Below are positions 8,273 through 16,433 of a stretch of 64,000 nt of DNA, in pieces. This stretch comes from Brochothrix campestris. GTDB taxonomy: Bacteria; Bacillota; Bacilli; Lactobacillales; Listeriaceae. The stretch lies in NCBI RefSeq assembly GCF_046058945.1, contig NZ_CP175511.1:310001-374000 (forward strand). Reading direction: 5' to 3'. The notes beneath the pieces were generated by a model. It was not told the DNA's origin, did not search any database, and saw only the letters and a list, made by a program, of their open reading frames with translations. A program made the translations under genes and the position numbers. Numbering within the stretch: position 1 is the first letter of the stretch; each line of letters opens with the position of its first letter.

Positions 8273-8872
8273 TTATTTATATATAGCTTTATTATACGTT
8301 TTTTTAGTAGTGTAATAATTTTTATTATACTTTTTATTAGCTCCACACGGATTAGTAACAGTTACTGTTTTAGTAGTTTTATATGCATCACCATATATTG
8401 CTGGGCGCGACCACTTTTTAGCAGAAGCAGAAATAAATGTCCCTGAACCTGGAGCGGCAACAGATGCAGATACACTAACACCAAAACCACTTAATCCAAC
8501 TGAATAATTTGAATTTTTAGTACTAAAATAATACCCATTAACTTTATCCCATTTTTTAAATCCTGGATGGTTAGATATGAACTTATTATTTTTTATTTTT
8601 TCTGTTTTTATCGTCTTATAACTATATCTTAGCGCACATCCACTTCTAAGAGTCGGTGCATTTTCTTTCAAAATATTCCCTTCAGAATCTGTAACGAAAT
8701 TATCCGGTAAATCTGAAAATTCACTTACCAAATAACCTTCGTTGTTATAGTATTCATTTACTAATTGTGGTTCGAATTTAACTTCAGGTTCATTGGCATC
8801 CGCAGATACGACACTAAAAATAGAAAATAACATTACTAAAGATAAAACAAGACTTGCAATTCTTTTTTTCAT
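8273..8872 (-). CDS. Secreted protein of unknown function with two cysteines
   Basis: The 199-aa protein has a clear signal peptide (MKKRIASLVLSLVMLFSIFS, cleavage near VVSADA). An acidic pro-like region follows (about residues 27-75). The mature basic part has a Gly/Ser-rich hydrophobic stretch (VGLSGFGVSVSASVAAPGSG) and a Lys/Tyr-rich tail (KKYNKNYYTTKKTYNK). Only two Cys occur in the mature chain (SGCALRY and NPCGAN), so one disulfide is likely. AGGAGG lies 8 bases before the start. It is divergent from a thioredoxin-like lipoprotein gene. The layout recalls a prepro-bacteriocin or secreted toxin, but no family is recognised. Confidence 0.7.
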   Translation of the reverse strand: MKKRIASLVLSLVMLFSIFSVVSADANEPEVKFEPQLVNEYYNNEGYLVSEFSDLPDNFVTDSEGNILKENAPTLRSGCALRYSYKTIKTEKIKNNKFISNHPGFKKWDKVNGYYFSTKNSNYSVGLSGFGVSVSASVAAPGSGTFISASAKKWSRPAIYGDAYKTTKTVTVTNPCGANKKYNKNYYTTKKTYNKAIYK

Positions 8873-9013
8873 AATTTATCCTCCTAAAATATTAATTATA
8901 TGTTTACTATGATAGCGCATACATATATAATTAGTTATAGTATAAACGGAACGGTTATACATTGCAACATCATGTTTAAAAGATGTTGCTAAACTATATT
9001 GGGAGGAATTAAT

Positions 9014-9766
9014 GTGAAGAAAACAATAGTTTTAGCAATTATTTTAGTTATATTTTTAATAGGATGTTCTAAAGGAAGAGTACTAGAAGTAGGAGTAGAA
9101 GATAGTAACGGCATTAAATTTGATGAAAAAAACAAACTAACTAAAGAAGAAGATATACAAAAGTTATTGAAAATTATTGAAAATAGTAAAGTTTCAAGCA
9201 AAAAAGTAAAAACAGCGCCAGATTATATAATTCATATTAGCAACCTGGAAGAAAGTACCCTTGAAACAGTTATGTCAATATGGTTTGATGGAGATTTTTT
9301 AATTGTTAGCAACTCTAAAGATACAAAAAACAAAAAAATAAATTCTGAAGATACAAAAACATTGAAAAATCTACTCCATTTGAAAGTGACTAAAAAAAGC
9401 AATGCCATAACTGACTACGATAATAGTATAGATAAACTAAAGACAGAAAAAAGAATTACTGAAATTAATGCAAATTCATTCATTGATTCCATCAATAAAA
9501 AAAGGGATGGGTATTATTATATCGGACGAAATGACTGCGAGTATTGTCAAGAATTCCTTCCGAAATTATCAAAACACATGGGAACTGAAAGTATCAATTT
9601 TTCTTATTTAGATAGCAATAAACAAAAAGAATTACAAAATGAAAATTTCGAAAAGATAATAGATACTTTGAAGTTGGAAACTGTACCTGCGTTATTTAAG
9701 ATATCCAACGGTAAAATAACAACATATGATACTGATAAAGACCAATTGAAATCTTTTATAAACTGA
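9014..9766 (+). CDS. Thioredoxin-like lipoprotein (CEYC), bacteriocin-accessory type
   Basis: The 250-aa product begins VKKTIVLAIILVIFLIGCSK, a lipoprotein signal with lipobox LIGC. The start is taken as GTG at 9014 because GGGAGG lies about 8 bases before it; the longer frame would contain that site. The C-terminal third is a thioredoxin fold with the redox motif NDCEYCQEF and a cis-Pro strand ETVPALFKI. The middle region is not recognised. Related Cys-x2-Cys proteins in Gram-positives help form disulfides in exported peptides. Its divergent neighbour is a secreted protein with exactly two Cys, so that protein is the likely substrate; this is inference. Confidence 0.75.
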   Translation: MKKTIVLAIILVIFLIGCSKGRVLEVGVEDSNGIKFDEKNKLTKEEDIQKLLKIIENSKVSSKKVKTAPDYIIHISNLEESTLETVMSIWFDGDFLIVSNSKDTKNKKINSEDTKTLKNLLHLKVTKKSNAITDYDNSIDKLKTEKRITEINANSFIDSINKKRDGYYYIGRNDCEYCQEFLPKLSKHMGTESINFSYLDSNKQKELQNENFEKIIDTLKLETVPALFKISNGKITTYDTDKDQLKSFIN

Positions 9767-10304
9767 CCGTATTACATAAGTTATCTGAAGTTCGAAAAAG
9801 TTGCTGGACACGAAAAATAAATCACGAACTCAGATGCTTAAGAAATTCACATATAATTGAACCATTTTTATAAATATGCAGATTAACTTCTCATAATGGC
9901 TAATTAGGTTAACTAAACCATGTCTGAGAAACCCATTCTAACAGCCTTTAGAACACACATGCCCACAATCACCCATACACGTCTTATACATCGCTGTCAC
10001 AGCAACGTTTTCAAATGAAAAACTGATCACCGTTTCGTATAATTCCTGTATGACACGTGATCGTTCTTAAATCACAAAAAAACACAGCCGTCTCTCACGA
10101 GATGACTGTGTTTCTTTATAATCATATAGCTTAACTTGCGACAGTTTAAGCTCTTTTATTTTAACATATCCTTACTCTTTTGTTTCATTTCAACGTTTTG
10201 TAACATATGTCACAAAAAAAACAGCCAAATGTCACAAGATTCACAACGTGTAAATGTTGTTAAATCAACGTTTTGACCCTCTATTTTGTTCGCTTGGTCG
10301 CATT
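9767..10304. other. Non-coding plasmid-like remnant with terminator
   Basis: No gene is seen. The part from about 9870 to 10060 is a diverged copy of about 16570-16780 (shared TTTATAAATAT, AACCGTGTCTGAGA-like and AATTCCTGTATG-like blocks in the same order). A strong hairpin at 10079-10113 follows. The region resembles replication-control DNA of plasmids. Confidence 0.45.
10079..10113. terminator. Hairpin terminator
   Basis: AAACACAG pairs with CTGTGTTT, with an inner TCTC/GAGA pairing; TTTCTTT follows. It could end transcripts from the lipoprotein gene. Confidence 0.6.
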
Positions 10305-11113
10305 GGTTCTGTTGCAAAGTTTTAAGTGACACAAGCTCTTTCTCTCTATTATGATTGATTAAGCTGGAAGTCCTAATAATTCCTTAATTTCAAGACAGAC
10401 GGAAAAGCCGAAGAGATTACCTTCTTTTCGGCCCTTTTTATATAGTGCATGAATGGTTTCTATCCCTTTGATCGTATTAGCAGTCGTCCTTAAACTCTGA
10501 TACAATCTATTCCGCCTTTTTATGAAGCGATGATCTTGTTCAATCAAATTATTCAGGTATTTAACGGTCCGATGCTCGGTTTTTAGATAGAATCCTTTCT
10601 CTTTTAATTTTTTTAGAGCACTATAAAGAGAGGGAGCTTTATCCGTGACAATCACCTTTGGTTCTCCAAATTGCTTACTTAAACGTTTGAAAAAAGCATA
10701 AGCAGCCTGTGTATCTCGTTTTTTTCGTAACCAAATATCTAAAGTAGTGCCTTCGGCATCAATCGCACGGTAAAGATAATGCCATTCCCCTTTGATTTTG
10801 ATGTATGTTTCATCCATTTTCCAAGAGTAACAGGCTGTTTTATTCTTTCTTTTCCATATTTGATAAATGATAGGACCATACTCTTGTACCCATCGATAAA
10901 TGGTGGTGTGAGAAACTTCAATACCACGATCAGAAAGGAGTTCTTGTACATCACGATAACTTAAATGATAGCGAAGATAATAACCAACAGCCACAATAAT
11001 CACGTCTTTTTGAAATTGTTTCCCTTTAAAATGGTTCATTTTCGTTCCTCCAAGTTTATTTTTCTATTATTATACCTTATTTGAAGGATCGTTTAAAACT
11101 TTGCAACAGAACC
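10305..11113 (-). mobile_element. IS6-family element, IS1216-like, complete
   Basis: The 809-bp unit starts GGTTCTGTTGCAAAGTTTTA and ends with the exact complement, TAAAACTTTGCAACAGAACC. Both length and ends agree with the IS1216 group. The 8 bases on each side (GTCGCATT and GAAAAAAG) differ, so there is no target duplication, as is usual after IS6-mediated deletions or cointegrates. The thiamin cassette begins just to its right. Confidence 0.9.
10359..11039 (-). CDS. IS6-family (IS1216-like) transposase
   Basis: The 226-aa transposase has the N-terminal HTH (SHTTIYRWVQEYG) and the DDE core: KMDETYIKIKG, VTDKAPS and the final Glu in NNLIEQDHR. It ends in IKELLGLPA, as in IS1216 relatives. 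It looks intact and full length. It carries out replicative transposition that can mobilise the flanking DNA. Confidence 0.92.
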   Translation of the reverse strand: MNHFKGKQFQKDVIIVAVGYYLRYHLSYRDVQELLSDRGIEVSHTTIYRWVQEYGPIIYQIWKRKNKTACYSWKMDETYIKIKGEWHYLYRAIDAEGTTLDIWLRKKRDTQAAYAFFKRLSKQFGEPKVIVTDKAPSLYSALKKLKEKGFYLKTEHRTVKYLNNLIEQDHRFIKRRNRLYQSLRTTANTIKGIETIHALYKKGRKEGNLFGFSVCLEIKELLGLPA

Positions 11114-11195
11114 GAAAAAAGAATGTATATACGTGATATAAGAGCTATCTATGACCGATGCAAAAATGAAAAATACAACTAAGGAGCTGTTAATT

Positions 11196-11309
11196 ATGAC
11201 AACAATAAAGTAGGGCTTGAATGTTCCCAAAGCGGTGTTGGGAATGTTTATGATAATTTTGAGTATTGTACTTGTTTTAGGTAAGCTTGTTAAAATTCAT
11301 TCACTCTGA
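11196..11309 (+). pseudogene. Small membrane-protein ORF with amber stop
   Basis: After AAGGAGCTG, an ATG at 11196 starts a 37-codon frame interrupted by TAG at codon 6. The frame continues into a hydrophobic segment (LGMFMIILSIVLVLGKLV) and stops at 11309. A similar coding block (CCAAAGCG...GGGAATGTTT) recurs at 14714-14738 beyond the thi genes. The family is not recognised; it could also be chance. Confidence 0.3.
11227..11250 (+). repeat. Left short repeat flanking the thi cassette
   Basis: CCAAAGCGGTGTTGGGAATG matches 14714-14738 apart from one substitution and one inserted T over about 25 bases. The two copies flank the riboswitch-tenA-thiM-thiD-thiE block in the same orientation. Confidence 0.45.
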
Positions 11310-11334
11310 TACACTAAAACTAATTAAATGCATT

Positions 11335-11413
11335 TGCAGGGGGACACATTGGTGTTGAAAAGGTTAAACCTGACCCTTAGAACCTGACCGTTAATACGGA
11401 CGTAGGGAGCAAA
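11335..11413 (+). promoter_or_regulatory. TPP riboswitch 1 (THI element)
   Basis: The segment has the THI-box order: GGGGGACAC near the start, TTGAAA in place of CTGAGA, then CCCTTAGAACCTGA and GACGTAGGGAGCA. It is followed by its own terminator and then by a second aptamer. When TPP binds, transcription of the thi operon should stop. Confidence 0.88.
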
Positions 11414-11444
11414 GTACATAAGAATGATAAATTTGTACTTACTT

Positions 11445-11480
11445 AGGCTCTGCGTATTTTTACGTGGAGCCTTTCTTTTT
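11445..11480 (+). terminator. Terminator of TPP riboswitch 1
   Basis: AGGCTC pairs with GAGCCT, followed by TTTCTTTTT. It is the expression platform of the first aptamer. Confidence 0.8.
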
Positions 11481-11493
11481 GCAAATACTTTAA

Positions 11494-11573
11494 TTGCGGG
11501 GGGACACTTCGGTGTTGAGAAGGTTAAAACCTGACCCTTAGAACCTGACAGTTAACACTGACGTAGGGAGCAA
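11494..11573 (+). promoter_or_regulatory. TPP riboswitch 2 (THI element)
   Basis: A second THI element repeats the layout: GGGGGGACAC, TTGAGA, CCCTTAGAACCTGA and GACGTAGGGAGCA. Most of the conserved core is identical to riboswitch 1. Tandem TPP riboswitches are known upstream of tenA in the Bacillus anthracis group. Confidence 0.88.
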
Positions 11574-11597
11574 TTAGTGGTGTAATCTACCCTTTTT

Positions 11598-11626
11598 TGG
11601 CGTCTCTATTTTAGAGGCGCCTTTTT
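11598..11626 (+). terminator. Terminator of TPP riboswitch 2
   Basis: GGCGTCTC and GAGGCGCC form the stem and TTTTT follows, 35 bases before the tenA start. Confidence 0.8.
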
Positions 11627-11660
11627 GCGCTTACGTCCACCATTTAAAGGAGGACTATGT

Positions 11661-12350
11661 ATGGAGTTTTGTGAAAAGGTAAGGAAGGAAATGAACGTTT
11701 ATTTTGAGGCGAGTTTTGACCATCCATTTGTACAAGGGATTGCAGATGGCACATTACCATTAGAAAAGTTTAAGTTTTATATGCTTCAGGATGCTTATTA
11801 TTTGAAGCATTATACAAAAGTATTAGCACTTGCAGCAGCAAAAGCAACAAATGATGAAGACGTTCAGTATTTTTTAGAAACAGCCAAATTTATACACGAG
11901 GCTGAATTAGAATTGCATCGTAAAACGTTTAAGGATTTAGGGGTAACGGCTGAGGAAATGGAACAATTTGAGGTAGCACCAGCTGCCTATAATTATGTCA
12001 GTCATATGTATCAATCTGTTTTTACAGGAGATGTAGCAGAAGCATTCGCAGCCATTTTGCCTTGTCCATGGCTATACCAAGAAATTGGGCAAAAACTAAA
12101 ATACGCATCGCCAGATATTCCATTATATGCAGAGTGGATTGCTGTATATGGCTCAGATGAAATGAAAGATACGATTGACCAGCAAAAAAAGATGATGAAT
12201 CGATTCGCATCGGAGCAGTCACTGAAAGAAACAGTATTAGAAGCACATTTTAAGAAGAGTTGTTATTATGAGTGGCAGTTTTGGGAAATGGCTTGGACGA
12301 AACAAGATTGGATTGAGGGGGTGTATCATAATGAGCCTGCAAAAAATTAA
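11661..12350 (+). CDS. tenA: Aminopyrimidine aminohydrolase / thiaminase II TenA
   Basis: The 229-aa protein belongs to the TenA family, which salvages base-degraded thiamin by hydrolysing aminopyrimidine to hydroxymethylpyrimidine (HMP). Visible marks are HPFVQGIADGTLP, the YMLQDAYYLKHYTK segment and the catalytic-Cys region LPCPWLYQEIG. The length is normal for the family. The ATG at 11661 is chosen because AAAGGAGG lies 7 bases upstream; the longer frame would begin inside the riboswitch terminator. It is the first gene of the riboswitch-controlled operon and its end overlaps thiM by 20 bases. Confidence 0.93.
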   Translation: MEFCEKVRKEMNVYFEASFDHPFVQGIADGTLPLEKFKFYMLQDAYYLKHYTKVLALAAAKATNDEDVQYFLETAKFIHEAELELHRKTFKDLGVTAEEMEQFEVAPAAYNYVSHMYQSVFTGDVAEAFAAILPCPWLYQEIGQKLKYASPDIPLYAEWIAVYGSDEMKDTIDQQKKMMNRFASEQSLKETVLEAHFKKSCYYEWQFWEMAWTKQDWIEGVYHNEPAKN

Positions 12351-13074
12351 TCAACAAAAACCGCTTGTCCATTGCATCACGAACTATGTCGTCGCAAATT
12401 TTACAGCCAATGGTCTACTCGCAGTTGGGGCATCTCCTGTTATGGCGGATGCACAAGAAGAAGTAATGGAAATGGCAAGTAAGGCAAATAGCGTATTACT
12501 AAATATTGGGACATTAAATGAACAGACGATTTCTTCGATGCGACTATCTGGTCAAAGTGCCAATAAGCATCAAGTACCCGTTGTATTTGATCCTGTTGGT
12601 GCAGGGGCAACAGCTTATCGTACAAAAACTACGCTTGATTTACTCCAACAAATTCAAATGCAATTAATCCGTTGTAATGTAGGAGAACTCGCAGCAATTG
12701 CTGGTGTGGAATGGGTATCAAAAGGTGTAGATAGTGGGCATGGCGCCATGGATGTGAAACAAACAGCCATGTATATTGCACAAAAATACCGTTGTTTCGT
12801 CATCGTAACAGGTGAGAAAGATGTATTAACAGATGGTGTACAAGTATGTGAAATTGCTGGTGGTCATGAAAAAATCACAAAAATGACAGGTACAGGTTGT
12901 CTGCTGAGTGCGATTTGTGCAGCTTTACTGGCAAGTAGTACAGAGCCATTAACAGATTTGGAACAGGTGTTAATTGAATATAAAAAAATAAGCGAATGGG
13001 CTTTCGGAGCGATTGGCACGATGCAAGAAAATGTGCTGAACTATTTAGAATTAGTTGCGGAGGGAAGCATATGA
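12331..13074 (+). CDS. thiM: Hydroxyethylthiazole kinase ThiM
   Basis: The 247-aa protein phosphorylates hydroxyethylthiazole for thiamin synthesis. It shows the family start PLVHCITNYVVANFTANG, the PVVFDPVGAGAT block, a VTGEKDVLTDG strand and the phosphate-binding MTGTGCLLSA loop. The ATG at 12331 with GAGGGGG upstream gives the normal length; it overlaps tenA by 20 bases. Its stop overlaps the thiD start (ATGA), which suggests translational coupling. It acts beside TenA in vitamin salvage. Confidence 0.95.
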   Translation: MSLQKINQQKPLVHCITNYVVANFTANGLLAVGASPVMADAQEEVMEMASKANSVLLNIGTLNEQTISSMRLSGQSANKHQVPVVFDPVGAGATAYRTKTTLDLLQQIQMQLIRCNVGELAAIAGVEWVSKGVDSGHGAMDVKQTAMYIAQKYRCFVIVTGEKDVLTDGVQVCEIAGGHEKITKMTGTGCLLSAICAALLASSTEPLTDLEQVLIEYKKISEWAFGAIGTMQENVLNYLELVAEGSI

Positions 13075-13886
13075 TTGCATGTACAATAGCAGGTTCAGAT
13101 AGCGGTGGCGGTGCTGGGATTCAAGCCGATTTAAAAACATTTCAGGAATTAGGTGTGTTTGGCACATCGGTCATTACCGCATTGACTGCACAAAATACGC
13201 TAGGTGTGCATGGGATTTCGCCTATAACATCATCGTTTGTACAGAGACAGTTACAAGCAATTCTTACTGATTTTGATGTGAAAGCAATCAAAACAGGTAT
13301 GCTATTTGATGCAACAATCATTGAAGGTGTTGTCGATGTTTTAAAAAATACGTCTATTCCCTTAATTGTCGATCCTGTCATGATTGCAAAGGGAGGTGCC
13401 AATTTATTGCAACAACAGGCGGTTCGTGCGATGCAAGAGCAATTGATGCCGATTGCCTTTATGTGTACACCGAATATACCAGAGGCGGAAGTTTTGACGG
13501 GTAGAACGATTCGAACGCAACAAGATATTCAAGCAGCAGCAAATGATTTACTAGCGTTAGGTGTACAGTATGTTGTCATGAAGGGTGGACATCTTGAAGG
13601 ACTACATGCGACAGATATACTATTTTGGAAAGGTGGGCAATTCAGTGTCGCGACACCTCGTATAGATACAAAGGATACGCACGGAACAGGTTGTACGTTT
13701 TCAGCTGCCATCACAGCGTTACTCGCAAAAGGATTCCCTTTACAAGAAGCCATCATCGAAGCGAAAAAGTTTATTCATTTAGCGATTAGTCACCCCTTAC
13801 ATATCGGAAAAGGGCATGGACCGACGAATCATTTTGCGTATAAACAAGTTCAAGGGAAATGCGAGGTAATGACACATGAACCGTAA
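13071..13886 (+). CDS. thiD: HMP / HMP-phosphate kinase ThiD
   Basis: The 271-aa protein phosphorylates HMP twice to give HMP-PP. It starts MIACTIAGSDSGGGAGIQAD, the ribokinase-like signature of ThiD, and has PLIVDPVMIAKGG and a catalytic DTHGTGCTFSAA loop near the C-terminus. The start at 13071 is supported by GGAGGG and the 4-base overlap with thiM. The end overlaps thiE by 11 bases. It is the link between TenA-released HMP and ThiE. Confidence 0.95.
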   Translation: MIACTIAGSDSGGGAGIQADLKTFQELGVFGTSVITALTAQNTLGVHGISPITSSFVQRQLQAILTDFDVKAIKTGMLFDATIIEGVVDVLKNTSIPLIVDPVMIAKGGANLLQQQAVRAMQEQLMPIAFMCTPNIPEAEVLTGRTIRTQQDIQAAANDLLALGVQYVVMKGGHLEGLHATDILFWKGGQFSVATPRIDTKDTHGTGCTFSAAITALLAKGFPLQEAIIEAKKFIHLAISHPLHIGKGHGPTNHFAYKQVQGKCEVMTHEP

Positions 13887-14490
13887 TGTATTGGGCGTTT
13901 ATTTTATAATGGGGTCACAAAACAGTACGGAACCACTGGAAACGTTAGAAAAAGCGTTACAAGCAGGGATCACGTGTTTCCAATTGCGTGAAAAAGGCGA
14001 AGGGCGTTTAAAGGGTGCAGCTTATGAAAATTTTGCAATGGCTTGTCAGAAACTGTGTAAAGCCTATCATGTGCCTTTTATTGTGAATGATGACGTTGAA
14101 TTGGCTTTGAAAATAGAGGCTGATGGAATTCATGTAGGGCAAGATGACACAGCCATTACTGAATTTCGGTCACTCGCTAAGGATAAAATTGTAGGCGTTT
14201 CTGTACACAATGAACAAGAGCTAGCTTTTGCTATACAACAAGGGGCTGATTATGTAGGAATCGGTCCAATTTATTCAACAAAATCAAAGTCTGACGCTAA
14301 ACCACCTGCGGGACTAGATTTTTTAATTAGGGCAAGAAGGCAGTATTCGGATTTCCCGATTGTAGGAATTGGTGGCATTGATGAATCAAATGCTCGCCAT
14401 GTTCGATTAAGTGGCGCAGATGGTGTAGCGGTGATTTCGGTAATTTGTGAAAGTCCAGATATTAAAAATACAATCAAAAATCTAGGTTAA
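13876..14490 (+). CDS. thiE: Thiamin-phosphate synthase ThiE
   Basis: The 204-aa TIM-barrel enzyme joins HMP-PP and thiazole phosphate to thiamin phosphate. Typical motifs are FQLREKGEG, IVNDDVELAL, GIHVGQDD, YVGIGPIYSTKSKSDA and VGIGGIDESNA. Length is normal. It overlaps thiD and completes a tenA-thiM-thiD-thiE salvage operon. No de novo genes (thiC, thiG) are near, so the cassette salvages precursors. Confidence 0.95.
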   Translation: MNRNVLGVYFIMGSQNSTEPLETLEKALQAGITCFQLREKGEGRLKGAAYENFAMACQKLCKAYHVPFIVNDDVELALKIEADGIHVGQDDTAITEFRSLAKDKIVGVSVHNEQELAFAIQQGADYVGIGPIYSTKSKSDAKPPAGLDFLIRARRQYSDFPIVGIGGIDESNARHVRLSGADGVAVISVICESPDIKNTIKNLG

Positions 14491-14523
14491 AAGATGATTA
14501 AGAGAATCGATTAACAAATTATC

Positions 14524-14567
14524 TATATGCAAATAGAGGTGCTCTTAAGTAGCTCTATTTGCATATA
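14524..14567 (+). terminator. Hairpin after thiE
   Basis: TATATGCAAATAGAG pairs with CTCTATTTGCATATA, a perfect 15-bp stem, 33 bases after thiE. It lacks a T-run, so termination may be inefficient or it may protect the 3' end. Confidence 0.6.
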
Positions 14568-14713
14568 TGATATTAAGACAAAAGAAGTTGGATTAGTATG
14601 CTATGAAAGCTTATAAGATTTCTAGTAAACAATTAATACATACGATTACAGGCAAAATAAAATGGAGAAAATATTTTTAGTGATTATCTATTTATTACAA
14701 GTCAATAACGCAG

Positions 14714-14738
14714 CCAAAGCGCTGTTTGGGAATGTTTT
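14714..14738 (+). repeat. Right short repeat flanking the thi cassette
   Basis: This is the partner of 11227-11250 (CCAAAGCGCTGTTTGGGAAT). It sits at the junction to plasmid mobilisation DNA. Confidence 0.45.
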
Positions 14739-14747
14739 TATTTTTAG

Positions 14748-14800
14748 AAAAGTAGTTGGTGGCCTACCGCATTTTGCGGTAGATCGCCAACTACTTTTTT
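14748..14800. terminator. Strong hairpin terminator upstream of oriT
   Basis: AAAGTAGTTGG pairs with CCAACTACTTT and an inner CTACCGCA/TGCGGTAG hairpin stacks inside it, followed by T6. It insulates the mobilisation region. Confidence 0.75.
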
Positions 14801-14893
14801 GCTTTTGACCTGTCGGAAACCATGTGCGCTCCAGCACGTTTCCGGCTCGGGCGACTGCCCGACTAGCCCTCGGCAAAGCACACCTTTACGGAC

Positions 14894-14919
14894 GTAAAGT
14901 ATAGTGTGATATACTTTAC
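14894..14919 (+). other. oriT of pMV158/MobV type
   Basis: The inverted repeat GTAAAGTATA-GTGTGA-TATACTTTAC with nick core TAGTGTG/A (expected cut after 14908) matches the RSA origin of transfer of pMV158-like plasmids. The relaxase remnant begins 73 bases downstream, the usual arrangement. Confidence 0.85.
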
Positions 14920-14991
14920 ATGGAAGTTGGGAACCGTAATCGCTGTAACCGCTGCACTATTTAGTACTATGAAAATAGGAGTGATGACACC

Positions 14992-15962
14992 ATGAGTTAT
15001 GTAGTCGTGCATATGCAAAAGATAAAATCACCCGCTTTAAAAGGCATGCAGTTTCACCACCCACGAGAACGAGAAAGCCGAACGAATTTTGATATTGATG
15101 AAACCCGTTCGCATGAAAATTATGATTTGGTCAACGAAGAACCGATTGACTTTAATAAACGAGTAAGTGAAATTATTGAATCGCAAAAGACAGGTTCGAG
15201 AAAGACAAGGAAAGATGGCGGTACTAGTCAATGAATTATTGGTGACGTCCGATTCCCCATTTTTTGAAAAGTTGTCTGAAGCGGAGCGTCAGAAATTTTT
15301 TGAGGAAATCTTGAACATTTTTGCGGAGCGCTATGGCAAACAAAATATAGCGTATGCGATGGTTCATGTGGACGAAAAAACACCACATATGCACGTTGGC
15401 ATTGTGCCAATGCGTGATGGAAAGCTACAAGGTAAAAACGTCTTTAATCGTGCAGAATTATTGTGGATACAAGACCATTTTGCAGAAGAAATCAATAAGC
15501 ATGGCTTTGACTTGCAGCGTGGCGAAAAAGGGCTGAACCGTCAACATATCGAAATGCAGATATTTAAAAAAATGACGATGGAACAGGAATTAAAAGAAAT
15601 TGAATCGCAGCTGCTTGAAAAGCAAGGTGAGCTTTCGGGACTGGATGAAAAAATTAATGTGAAAGCTCAAATGAGCGAAGCAATTAGAGACATGAAATTT
15701 GATGTTAGTTCTCTTAATGTGAGAAAGCAAACGAAAAAATTTGACTAAGCAGCTTCAAGCTGCTCATAAAGAAATTCAATCATTGAAAGCAAAGAATCGG
15801 GATTTAGAAAGTGAAGTAACATGGTTAAAAGCGTTTGTAAGCGATTCTAGGACGTTTAAAACGTTTGTTGAGCTGATTAAAGACCGAGTAGAAGATAGTG
15901 AAGTAAAACGAATCGAGAATCGTGAAAATCCACCTAAGCGAAACCGTGGTATGGAACGATAA
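14992..15962 (+). pseudogene. MobV-family relaxase (Mob/Pre), two frameshifts
   Basis: Three consecutive frames together spell one MobV relaxase. The first (14992-15234) has SYVVVHMQKIK and NFDIDETRSHENYDL. The second (from about 15217 to 15748) has AVLVNELLVTSD and the catalytic-metal motif HVDEKTPHMHVGIVP. The third (to 15962) is the coiled-coil tail. An extra G near 15217-15219 and an extra A in the A-run near 15733-15738 explain the breaks. The total of about 323 aa is shorter than pMV158 MobM, so the C-terminus is also shortened. The oriT is intact, so the DNA might still be mobilised by a relaxase in trans. Confidence 0.85.
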
Positions 15963-16097
15963 TTAGTTCGCCATCTTTCCAGGCAATCTGATTATCGTGG
16001 AATAAAAAAATTTGTTTTTTAAATAAAAAAATTATTTTTTTTATGGTTTTAGGAACGATTTGAGCGTAGCGAAAATGAGTTCATTCTTTTACTTGAT

Positions 16098-16136
16098 ACA
16101 TACCTAACTATTTCGGCACGGAATTGTTAGGTATGT
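16098..16136. repeat. 11-bp inverted repeat, possible single-strand origin
   Basis: ACATACCTAAC pairs exactly with GTTAGGTATGT around a 17-nt loop, about 25 bases after a TAGCGA hexamer and just downstream of the mob remnant. Rolling-circle plasmids often have their sso here; the assignment is tentative. Confidence 0.4.
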
Positions 16137-16262
16137 GAGGTCTTTAAGCCTTGTCGCTCTAAGGCAAAAAAAAAAAGCGATTTGCATTTTCTAGCATACT
16201 GTTTTATACAACGTATATGTGAAAAATCAAAAAATCGAAACGCATCAGCGTTCCGAATGTTT

Positions 16263-16433
16263 TCATTTATTTTTAAATATAGAAGCAAAAACATATGCCA
16301 CAGTTACAATGATTAAGTTGAATACAACTTCTTTTATAGTATAATTTCCTTTTATAAAATAGCTGAAAATAACAGTAAACACATATAAACACATCAATTT
16401 GTATATATCTTTATATTCAAACAAAAAAATCAT
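16263..16433 (-). CDS. Small membrane protein (56 aa), unknown
   Basis: A frame on the reverse strand encodes 56 residues with two hydrophobic stretches (LMCLYVFTVIFSYFI and VVFNLIIVTVAYVFA) and a basic end KNK. GGGG lies directly before the ATG, closer than a normal ribosome site, so initiation may be leaderless or the frame may be fortuitous. A TATAAT-like box lies about 20 bases upstream. The size suits a plasmid-borne immunity or small membrane peptide, but no family is recognised. Confidence 0.35.
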   Translation of the reverse strand: MIFLFEYKDIYKLMCLYVFTVIFSYFIKGNYTIKEVVFNLIIVTVAYVFASIFKNK

